A stretch of 16,435 nucleotides of DNA from Brachionus plicatilis (lineage: Eukaryota; Rotifera; Eurotatoria; Ploima; Brachionidae), in contig QEOQ01000344.1 in assembly GCA_010279815.1 (NCBI GenBank), forward strand, positions 461,004 through 477,438. Direction: 5' to 3'. How positions within the stretch are numbered: the stretch's first letter is position 1; each line of letters starts with the position of its first letter. Below are positions 9,822-16,435 of the stretch, piece by piece. The notes under the pieces are model-generated. The model was not told where the DNA came from and did no database searches. It was given only the letters and a program-made list of their open reading frames with translations. Position numbers and translations under genes: made by a program.

Positions 9822-10022
9822 TTGAATATTTTGATAAGTAAAAAAAAATTTTTGCTATTTTTTAAAAATAATAATAATTTCAGAATAAACTCAAGTTAAT
9901 TTAGTTTCTTTTTAACAAAACAAAAAAATTAAAATTATGATTATTTTTTAGCTCGAGCTTGTGAAGGTATAAAAAAATACGCACATGTATATTTTTTCAT
10001 TTAAAATATTAAGATATTAAAG
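9822..10022. promoter_or_regulatory. Divergent promoter between the esterase and BCCIP
   Basis: 201 bp separate the two start codons, which point away from each other, so both promoters must lie here. A TATA-like run (TATAAAAAAA) at 9968-9977 is 55 bp before the BCCIP ATG. A 10-bp perfect palindrome, AGCTCGAGCT, lies at 9950-9959, followed by an ACATGT palindrome near 9983. The elements are suggestive only; AT-rich DNA produces TATA-like runs by chance. Confidence 0.5.
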
Positions 10023-10901
10023 ATGCCTTTGAAAAAAAAGCAAAAAGCCGAAGACCAGGTTGAAGATGAATCTGAGCAGTCTTATGACGAGGAGGATTCA
10101 ATGTCTGGCAGCGAAGGCGATCAAGACTTTGATCCAAATGAGGAAATAATGATTGACTTCGAGGCTCGTAACATTCTCGAAAGTGACCAAGAGTCGATAA
10201 AAATTCTGCTTCAGCAAAAACTAGCAGCTTTTCAGCAAATAGATCTGAACGAATTGGCAAAAGTTATTTCCCAGCAAGAAAATCTAGGAAATGTAATAAA
10301 CCAAGCCGATGATGATGACAGTGATAAACAGGATGGCGATGAAGTTGAGCCAAATGATACCATTTTTGGTGTCATATCCATGGTTGATTTGAATTTTTGC
10401 CAGACAAAAAATTTTTCCACCGAATTGATTCAATTTTTAAAATCCCACACAAACCAAGAAAATGTCTCCAAACTTGACTCTTATTTGCCTAAATGCTCCT
10501 ATATTGTCAACGAAAGATTCCTCAATATACCGCCAGGTATTTCAGTTCCCATGTTTGAGAGTCTACTTGACGATGTTCAAAAACTTGGTGAAGATTCAGC
10601 TAATAAAAAAAGTGAATACTGGATGTTTTTAAGCAGAGTTTTTACCGAAGAAGTCAACAAGGCAAAACATTCGTCCAAGCTAAACGCACCAGAGACCCAG
10701 TACGCTAACCCGGAAGAGGAAATATTTGAAGAATTTAGCGAGTTTAAATTCGATATTTCATATGGACAAAAAATGTCCAAGGCTACTGGCGGCAAATGGT
10801 CCAAGGATGACCCAACACTCACACCAAGTCTGAGGCTTCTCATTATCAATAAAAATAAAGTTCAAGACGCTTTGGGAAAAATTAAAAATTTAATTAAATA
10901 A
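10023..10901 (+). CDS. BCCIP: BCCIP homologue (BRCA2 and CDKN1A-interacting protein / Bcp1 family; 292 aa, single exon)
   Basis: An acidic N-terminal region (residues about 10-45) leads into the conserved core: EEIMIDFEARNILESDQESIK, LLQQKL, the second acidic stretch DDDDSDKQDGDEVE, then FGVISMVDLN, NERFLNIPPGISVPMFESL, YANPEEEIFEEF and GGKWSKDDPTLTPSLRL near the C-terminus. In yeast, Bcp1 is the nuclear chaperone of ribosomal protein uL14 (Rpl23). In animals BCCIP binds BRCA2 and p21 and also acts in 60S subunit biogenesis. The length is close to family size (about 280-320). It uses the first ATG after the TATA-like run. The stop TAA is inside an AATAAA hexamer. It is followed 99 bp later by NOC3L in the same orientation. 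Confidence 0.92.
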   Translation: MPLKKKQKAEDQVEDESEQSYDEEDSMSGSEGDQDFDPNEEIMIDFEARNILESDQESIKILLQQKLAAFQQIDLNELAKVISQQENLGNVINQADDDDSDKQDGDEVEPNDTIFGVISMVDLNFCQTKNFSTELIQFLKSHTNQENVSKLDSYLPKCSYIVNERFLNIPPGISVPMFESLLDDVQKLGEDSANKKSEYWMFLSRVFTEEVNKAKHSSKLNAPETQYANPEEEIFEEFSEFKFDISYGQKMSKATGGKWSKDDPTLTPSLRLLIINKNKVQDALGKIKNLIK

Positions 10902-10902
10902 A
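10897..10902 (+). terminator. AATAAA overlapping the BCCIP stop codon
   Basis: The TAA stop at 10899-10901 is embedded in an AATAAA hexamer. If used, the 3' UTR would be only a couple of dozen bases, which would fit in the 99-bp gap before NOC3L. Confidence 0.35.
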
Positions 10903-10946
10903 TTTATTAGAAAAAAAAATTTTTTTTTAAAATTTTTTTGTTGGTG

Positions 10947-10998
10947 GTAAAATACCAATTTTTGTTTTTTCTTGGATTAGTGCTAATTTTTGTCTTAG
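10947..10998 (+). promoter_or_regulatory. Probable 5' UTR intron or trans-splice acceptor just upstream of NOC3L
   Basis: A pyrimidine-rich run ends in TTTTTGTCTTAG at 10987-10998, two bases before the NOC3L ATG at 11001. A GGTAAA donor at 10946 would make a 52-nt intron, the size typical of this locus, with GCTAAT as a branch-site candidate. The same acceptor could instead receive a spliced leader. Confidence 0.5.
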
Positions 10999-11000
10999 AA

Positions 11001-14000
11001 ATGGGTAAGACTAATAAAAAAAGTGCCAAAAGCTCAGTCAAAGTCAGAAACAAAATGCAAAACAAGGCCAACCGAGGCAAAAAGCGAAAAATGACTGAGA
11101 AAAAATCAAAACCAGCACCTAACGAAGGAGTAATGTTTTTTTTTTTTAATTTTTATTTTTTTTTTAATTTTTTTCAAGCTAAAAGAAAATTATGAAGATG
11201 ATAGTAAATTATTTAGGACGACTAGATTCAATGATGAGGAAGGTTTGGACGAACTTGCAGGAAACATGAACCGTCGGGCTAAAAAGCGACAAGCTGAGCA
11301 GTATTCTGAACTACCAGAGGCCAAATACCATGCCAGTTCTTCTACTATTAAAAAATTTAATGAAAATAATAAAAAAAAGACCCTCGCTTTGCCAATCAAG
11401 AACAAGTCTGGTCAATTGGTCAAAAATGTTCATACATTCGAGGATGAGGTTAAAGAGAAAAGAAAAGAAGTGAAGCCTGAGGAAATTAATGAGATAAAAA
11501 TTGAGGATGAAAAACCGAAGTCTGCCATGGATATAATCCGGGAGAAAAAGGAATTTTTTGACAAGAGCAAGTCTCGGATTGCGTTTTTGTGCCGAGGAAT
11601 TTTAGAAAATCCTCATGGTGAAATGAAAAAATTGAAAGAATTAAGACAAATGCTCACACAGACCAATGTTCGTCAATCGTTTATTCTTAGAAAGCTTGTG
11701 GTTGTATCTTTATGTGAAATTTTTAAAGATATCGTGCCCAGTTATAAAATAAGAGCTTGGACTGAAAAAGAAATTGAACAAAAGGTTTTTTATTAATTAT
11801 ATTTAAAAAAAATTTAATTAATTTTTGAGTTCAGATTGGTAATGAAGTTAAAGAATTGAGGGAATATGAAGAAACTCTTCTAAAACAATATAAATTTTAT
11901 TTGGACTATCTAAATGATTCAATTAAAGGTAAAAAAAAATATTTTTAGATTTTCAATTTTAATTCCATAAATTAAAAAAATATTATCTTTTCACTGTTTC
12001 GTTGCTTCTTTGATAATTTAAGCTGTTGATTAGGACTTAAATATGAGCAAATTTTTTGGCTACAAAAACGATTTGAAATTTTTAATATTTTAATATTTAT
12101 TGTAAGATTGGTTTAAAATTTTTAATTTAATTTAATTTTAGATCAAAAAGATCTTTAAAAAGTATATTGAATTTTTTAATTTTAAACATATTTTTAAAAA
12201 AATGTTTTAAAACCACTAAAAAATTTTTTTAATTTATTAGGATCCACTGAAACGATCTTTAAGCCAGGCGAAACGGTACTTTAGTGCACTATTTAGGTAG
12301 ACCCATTTTAAAGCTACAAAGGTTCGGGCTCATTCTATCTAAACTTCAAATATGATATCTTTGTCACTGATTCAATAATTAAAGCTCTAGCTTTCACCAT
12401 AATGAAAAATTTAATTAATGCCTTCAAAAAATTTTTTTAATTTTTATAGTATCTTATAGCTGAAACTTTTTTTTCCAACTTTATCTACAATTTGCCTAGT
12501 TTACCAAATTTTTTTAAATTTTTTTCAAATTGTTTTTTAAAAGCAGCTCAAATGATTTTTTTTCCGGAAAACTATTTTTTGCTCACTTTCCTTACTTTCT
12601 ATAATTTTCTTGCAGCATATTTTAAGATGAGAGTAAATAAAATAACTTTATTCAATTAATTTATTTCAAATTTTATTATTAATAAAAATATTTGTTGAAA
12701 AAAAAAATTATTTCCTAATTTTCTTTATAACTCCTTTTTTTAAGATAAATAAAAAAAATTCTAAAAATTAATTTTTAATTAAAATTAAGATATTTACAAG
12801 ACATTGTACAAATCTGAGTCAAACATTTCAAAATCAACCGAGGATTCGGTGAAGTCCTTTGGTCTAATATGTGTCCGATCAGTGTGCCAAATGCTGGAAA
12901 AGCTAAGCCACTTTAATTACAGCAATGATTTAATTGACATGGTTGTGAGTCAATTGACATCCTCAATAGCCGAAATATCCACTCTTGTATCAGACACGAT
13001 CAAAACACTTTTTGTCCAGGACAAAACATTGCACCTATCTTTGGAAATAACTCAAAAAATTACCAAAGTTCTTAAACAAAAATCGTTCGGAGTTCGTGCC
13101 GATTTACTAGACATATTTTTGAGTCTCAGATTGAAGCAAATAAGGCTTATGGACGAGGAAGAAAAGACAAAAAAAATGAAGCACAAGGACAAAATGAAAT
13201 TGTCGCGGTCCGAACGCAAGAAGCAAAAAGAAAAAGAGCACCTTGACGCCGAGCTCGAGGAAAAGAAAATTTCCGATCGCCTCAAAGAAAAGTCAAGACT
13301 ACAGGCCCGAATTTTAGAGCAAATTTTTATGATCTATTTTCGAATACTGAAAAAATCCCCCAATTTTAAACTATTTCCCTCGGTACTCGAGGGTTTGTGC
13401 AAATTTGCTCATTTGATCAATCTGGATTTTTTCGAAGATCTTCTAAAATTGATGCACGAAATGATCGAGTCCGACAAGCTCAATTTCAGGTCCAAACTTC
13501 ACTGTATTAAGACAATTTTTGTGGTTTTGTCCGGCCAAGGCGAAGCATTGACCATAGATCCTATGAAATTTTACACTAGTCTTTACAACATACTGCTTCA
13601 GTTGAATGCTTCCGGGAGCCTAGACAATATTTATCTTTTAGCTGATTGTATTGATATGATGTTTTTTAAACGCAGAAAACAAATTCCGACTCCAAGAATT
13701 CTGGCGTTTATCAAGCGTCTGTCCATAGTCTCACTTCAACTGGAACCAGCTGGCACTGCAGTTGTTCTCAACATTCTCAGAAAACTAATAAATGTAAATG
13801 AAAAAAAATTTTTTTTTTCTTATTTTTTATGTTTTTAATAGATGAATAAATCATCTGATCTGTTATTTGATAATGAGTACCAGGATAGTGGTATTTACAA
13901 CCCAGAGCTACCTGAACCGGACTATTCAAATTCTCAAAATTCAACTCTGTGGGAATTTCATTTAATGAGAGTAATTTAAGTTAATTTGTTTTTTATTAAT

Positions 14001-14859
14001 TTTTTTTATTTTATTTAAAGAGACATTATAACAAAATGATAGTTGATGACTCGAGTGAATTTTTGAAACCGGGAGCAAATGGTCTTTCCGAAAATAAAAT
14101 GTAATTTTTGAATTTTTTAAATTTAATTTTTGGCAATGTGAAATTTTGGTACAAAAATTACAGCACAAAAAGTAAAAACTTTAATTTTTTTTTCTAATTC
14201 TGCAAAAATGGTTCTTACCAAAATATTTGATTATAATTGAATAAAAAAATAAATATTTTTTTATAAAATAATTTTTTAATTTGTAAAAAAAATAATTAAA
14301 AAAATTAAAAAATTAAATTTTTTCTAATATAAAACGATCGACGCGTTTCGACCAAAAGTGGACTTCTTCAGGATCTAAATTCTGAGAATAATTCTGATTA
14401 GTTTTTAAATTTTTAAAAAGAAAAAAAGAAAAAAAAAAAAGAAGATTTTTTAAAAAGAATACAAAAACATATTATGAAAACTTTTTTATTAATCAAAGAT
14501 TAAGAATGAAAATTCATGAAAATTAAAAATAAAAGAAAAATTTTTTTTAATTTAATTTTCTCTCATTTGCAACACAGTGAACAATCATTTTGAAAAAGAA
14601 GCAAAATTAGAGTTTTTATATAGTTTGTACAGATTTGTACAATATTGTATTGTTTACAAAACCATTTTTGCACAATTAGAAAAAAAATATCAAGTTCTTA
14701 TTTTTGTACTGTAATTTTTGTACCAAAATTTCACATTGCCTAATTTTTTTTATTTAATTTTTTTAAAGGACTGTTAATGACATATTCAAAATTATGAAGG
14801 AATTCGACGACAATTATATGAATGAACCATTAAATTACGGGAAAAAAATAAAAAAATAA
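11001..14859 (+). CDS. NOC3L: Nucleolar complex protein 3 homologue (seven exons, 710 aa)
   Basis: Exons: 11001-11129, 11179-11784, 11835-11928, 12790-13793, 13842-13970, 14021-14100, 14769-14859; phases agree throughout. Noc3 pairs with Noc2 to move pre-60S particles from nucleolus to nucleoplasm and is also linked to replication licensing. Visible parts: a Lys-rich N-terminus (1-43); the NOC3 domain with SRIAFLCRGILENPHGEMKK; QYKFYLDYL; a charged coiled-coil-like segment (KMKHKDKMKLSRSERKKQKE); then the CBF/Mak21-type C-terminal domain with YFRILKKSP, VLEGLCKFAHLINLDFFEDLL, LSGQGEALTIDPMKFYTSLY and RRKQIPTPRILAFIKRL. The PELPEPDY and LWEFHLMRRHY motifs follow. Human NOC3L is 800 aa, so the C-terminal tail is shorter here. 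Five introns, counting the last without its transposon, are 48-51 nt; intron 3 is 861 nt. The ATG at 11001 is chosen because the longer open frame begins with TTG only. Confidence 0.9.
11929..12789 (+). other. Unusually long third intron of NOC3L (861 nt)
   Basis: Other introns of this gene are near 50 nt, so extra sequence has been gained or retained here. A less AT-rich island at about 12240-12410 contains a perfect palindrome TAGTGCACTA (near 12284), two GAAACG copies and GGTTCGGGCTC, which resembles a pol III B box, but no full tRNA or SINE could be built. A strong acceptor TTTTCTTGCAG at 12605-12615 precedes a possible 17-nt microexon (12616-12632). I found no clear terminal inverted repeats. 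Confidence 0.6.
14124..14748. mobile_element. 609-bp TIR element with 8-bp target duplication, inserted in the last NOC3L intron
   Basis: The element is 14132-14740. Its ends are inverted repeats beginning GGCAATGTGAAATTTTGGTA on both sides. The first 40 positions match at 39, and with a one-base gap the similarity runs to about 82 bp (14132-14213 and 14660-14740). It is flanked by TAATTTTT at 14124-14131 and again at 14741-14748, an 8-bp target duplication. Removing the element and one duplicate turns a 668-nt intron into a 51-nt one, the size of its neighbours. There is no ORF, so it is non-autonomous. An 8-bp duplication fits hAT, P or Merlin-like elements; the GG terminus does not settle which. 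High arm identity suggests a fairly young insertion. Confidence 0.85.
14336..14375 (-). ncRNA. Hammerhead-ribozyme-like motif inside the TIR element
   Basis: Read on the minus strand: stem I GATC (14375-14372); core CTGAAGA (14371-14365); a stem-loop with arms GTCCA (14363-14359) and TGGTC (14354-14350) and loop CTTT; core GAAA (14349-14346); CGC; then GTC (14342-14340) at the cleavage-site position; then GATC (14339-14336) pairing with the first GATC. This is the order and spacing of a type I hammerhead with an almost absent stem III. Deviations: one extra A (14364) between the core and stem II, and one U-U mismatch in stem II. It may be active only as a dimer, or may be decayed. Confidence 0.5.
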
Positions 14860-14860
14860 A
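14855..14860 (+). terminator. AATAAA overlapping the NOC3L stop codon
   Basis: The TAA stop (14857-14859) lies inside an A-rich AATAAA hexamer, the same arrangement as in the BCCIP and SIMPL genes. The next start codon is 128 bp downstream. Confidence 0.3.
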
Positions 14861-14913
14861 AAATTCAAACAAAATTTACTTTTATTTTAAATTATCCTTG
14901 ACTCATTTTTTTG

Positions 14914-14927
14914 GTTGCCATGGCAAC
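14914..14927. promoter_or_regulatory. Perfect palindromic X-box (RFX transcription factor site)
   Basis: GTTGCCATGGCAAC, a 14-bp perfect palindrome, matches the RFX X-box consensus (two GTTGCC half-sites with a 2-bp spacer). It sits 61 bp before the ATG of the SIMPL gene and 54 bp after the NOC3L stop, in a 128-bp gap that is otherwise A/T-rich. The internal ATG would open only a seven-codon uORF (MATKFFF). Confidence 0.7.
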
Positions 14928-14987
14928 AAAATTTTTTTTCTAAAATCTGCTTTATTTTATAAAACTTTGCTAATATTCGGACTTAAA

Positions 14988-15838
14988 ATGAATGAAATAA
15001 ACTTAGCGGCGAACAAGCCGGCCTCTTTTTATGCAATTCCAGTCAGTTCCAAGAACGTCCTCAGCATGCAACCGATTCAAACAGTCAAGCACATAATGGA
15101 AGACTATCAAAAACAGCAGATGACATTGATTAATGGTCAGAATGGAAAAGAAAATCCCAAGCGTACCGTGACAGTGAATGGCACTGGCGAAATTAAGATG
15201 CCCCCTAACGAAATCAAGCTAGTAATTGTAATCACCAGCTGCAAAACGAATATAGAAGAAGCCAAGTCAAGTGTCCAGCGCCGCTACGAGTACGTATACC
15301 AGACAATGCGTAAATACAAAATAAATGTAATTGAAAAAAAAATATTTTATTTTATTAAAATTTTTTTAATAAAAAGGAATCTAATATATTTGTGAACACT
15401 TCTTATTGTCGTAGAGATGATCTCTATGAGGTGAGATGCGAGCTTAGCTCAATATTATCCGACTACAAGATCTATCTTCAAATCTACAACATTTTGATTG
15501 AAAAACTAGACAAAACAGTGAAAATCCTAGAGCCCGAGTTGTCTCATTCTCCAAATCGAATCGAGGCGTTGAAACGCCAGGCCACCTTGCAGGCGATCCG
15601 AAATGCCAAGCGAACAGCGCTCGACATAGCTCAGTCGGTGGGTCTGCAGCTCGGAAAGCCTTGCGAAATAGTCCAAGAGAGTTTCAGAGAAACTTTTGGT
15701 GAACCAATGGACATAGTTGATGTAAAATATTTGTCCAATTTAATTAATGAAAAAACAATTAAAGTAACATGTAATGTCCGAGTTACTTTTGATCTTATCA
15801 GGAGTAGAAACAAGAAGCTACTGGAAACAGTAAAATAA
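14988..15838 (+). CDS. IRAK1BP1: SIMPL-domain protein, IRAK1BP1-like (two exons, 266 aa)
   Basis: Exons 14988-15326 and 15377-15838, joined in phase 0 across a 50-nt GT-AG intron. The protein is a eukaryotic SIMPL (DUF541) domain: RTVTVNGTGEIKMPPNEIKLVI at about residues 61-82 is the domain's opening strand, and residues 120-260 include DLYEVRCELSSIL, LIEKLDKTV, RRQ-like ALKRQATLQAIRNAKRTA and the closing strand IKVTCNVRVTFDLI. In mammals IRAK1BP1 binds IRAK1 and modulates NF-kB p65 signalling; its job in invertebrates is unknown. About 266 aa matches the human length of about 260. The start at 14988 is the first ATG with the right frame; the longer frame upstream starts with TTG. An RFX X-box lies just upstream. 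The stop overlaps AATAAA. Confidence 0.85.
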
Positions 15839-15839
15839 A
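15834..15839 (+). terminator. AATAAA overlapping the stop of the SIMPL gene
   Basis: The TAA stop at 15836-15838 is inside AATAAA. Cleavage 10-30 nt later would lie at or inside the 3' end of the opposing gene, whose stop is at 15877-15879. Confidence 0.35.
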
Positions 15840-15865
15840 AAATGTATCTATTTGAATTAAAAGTT

Positions 15866-15871
15866 TTTATT
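15866..15871 (-). terminator. Candidate polyadenylation signal of the ADAMTS-like gene
   Basis: Minus-strand AATAAA only 6 nt past the stop codon at 15879-15877. Cleavage 10-30 nt further would fall at or inside the 3' end of the SIMPL gene, so the two transcripts would overlap or abut. Confidence 0.4.
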
Positions 15872-15876
15872 AAAAT

Positions 15877-16247
15877 TTAACAATTTTTGCACTTTTTTTT
15901 GCACCAATTTCGGCCTATACTTTTGCCATGCCAATAAAATTTTTCATCACAGTAATTGTTGATTAGTATTGCATCACAAAATCTGTCATCCATCAAGTCA
16001 ATACAATTTGAGGCTTGGGATTTTTTTAAGCGAAAATTTTCCTCCAAATCTTTGGGCTCACATGATCCTTTGACACACCACTTGATTTAAAAAAAAAAAA
16101 ATTTGAATCCTTAAAAGAGAACGCCAGTTTAAATACTTTATTCTCTCCACAATCACTTCCTTCACTTGCCGGAGCAATCCATATGCATTCATCATCATTT
16201 TGATTCACTCGGCAGAATAAGCTTTGACAAAATATTGACTCGTATTC
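15877..16247 (-). CDS. C-terminal part of an ADAMTS-like secreted protein with ShK-type module (partial)
   Basis: Two exons are visible: 16247-16137 and 16080-15877, joined in phase 0 across a 56-nt intron; the upstream exons are off the window or unrecognised. The first exon reads FCQSLFCRVNQ, then C-x(14)-CGENK, and the second continues WCVKGSCEPKD. This is the CGxxKWCxxGxC signature at the end of the ADAMTS/ADAM-TS-like cysteine-rich domain. After a short linker come six cysteines (C-x8-C-x8-C-x14-C-x3-C-x2-C, ending KKKCKNC and stop), the spacing of a ShKT module. A zinc metalloprotease domain would be expected upstream but is not in view, so the protease activity is inference. Such proteins act outside the cell on matrix or surface proteins. 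A non-catalytic ADAMTS-like protein is the main alternative. Confidence 0.7.
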
Positions 16248-16435
16248 CTAAAAAAATGTCTATTTTAAAATCTTAAAATATTAATTAGTCTTAGATAAAA
16301 AGAATGAACCTACAAGTTGAAAAAGATTTTTCTACTACACAATTTATCTATTCAATTAAAAAATTAAAATATTAAAACCCAGAGAAAATTAACTAATCAT
16401 TAGAATAAAATTATTTTAATTAATATTGTAAAATT

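Noticed and set aside
10009..10260. Minus-strand frame opposite the start of BCCIP
   Set aside because: Antisense shadow of a conserved coding exon, with no family resemblance.
10938..11000. N-terminal extension of NOC3L with a hydrophobic stretch
   Set aside because: It begins with TTG and is probably intronic or 5' UTR; the conserved Lys-rich N-terminus begins at the ATG at 11001.
12240..12275. A second hammerhead-like motif (CTGAAACGA ... GAAACG) in NOC3L intron 3
   Set aside because: The core has extra bases inside CTGANGA, the intervening hairpin does not pair, and no cleavage triplet with a matching stem I was found.
14898..14987. Extended N-terminus of the SIMPL protein
   Set aside because: The frame starts with TTG, reads through the X-box and is Phe/Leu-rich noncoding-like sequence. 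The ATG at 14988 fits family length.
1..16435. CRISPR arrays, bacterial operon signals, tRNA or rRNA genes
   Set aside because: None seen. The spliceosomal introns and gene content are animal, no regularly spaced direct repeats are present, and no cloverleaf with both pol III boxes could be assembled.

Overview
This is a stretch of animal nuclear genome. It is very AT-rich between genes and is full of short (about 46-58 nt) spliceosomal introns. The recognisable genes are eukaryotic or animal: an importin-alpha-type ARM protein, MCRS1, an arylacetamide-deacetylase-like esterase, BCCIP, NOC3L, an IRAK1BP1-like SIMPL protein, and the C-terminus of an ADAMTS-like protein with a ShK-type module. 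The combination of tiny introns, high AT and compact gene spacing suggests a small invertebrate. My best guess is a monogonont rotifer such as Brachionus, but nothing in the window proves this. All exon joins below are my own reading of splice sites and reading phase; there is no transcript evidence.

Layout. Bases 178-2092 (-) hold a four-exon gene whose first exon encodes a C3HC4 RING finger and whose other three encode importin-alpha ARM repeats. Bases 2093-3809 are AT-rich spacer with a 245-bp foldback element (2918-3162). Bases 3810-5276 (-) are a single-exon gene for a 488-residue low-complexity orphan protein. After another AT-rich spacer, 6121-7552 (-) is MCRS1 in seven exons. After a spacer with one exon-like island, 8294-9821 (-) is the esterase in six exons. 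It is divergent, across 201 bp, from a plus-strand run: BCCIP (10023-10901), NOC3L (11001-14859, seven exons) and the SIMPL protein (14988-15838, two exons). The window closes with the 3' part of a minus-strand gene (15877-16247 and beyond) that converges on the SIMPL gene with only 38 bp between stop codons.

How the genes relate. BCCIP and NOC3L both act in nuclear or nucleolar 60S ribosome biogenesis in other eukaryotes. Here they are head-to-tail 99 bp apart, with a good 3' splice site two bases before the NOC3L start, so they may be co-transcribed. The other neighbours show no obvious shared pathway.

Most interesting observations: (1) a RING finger where importin-alpha normally has its IBB domain, with the NLS-binding W/N residues intact; (2) a 609-bp element with 80-bp terminal inverted repeats and an 8-bp target duplication in the last NOC3L intron, whose removal gives a normal 51-nt intron; (3) a hammerhead-ribozyme-like core inside that element; (4) a perfect palindromic RFX X-box 61 bp upstream of the SIMPL start codon; (5) two GC-AG introns, one splitting the catalytic-serine motif of the esterase.
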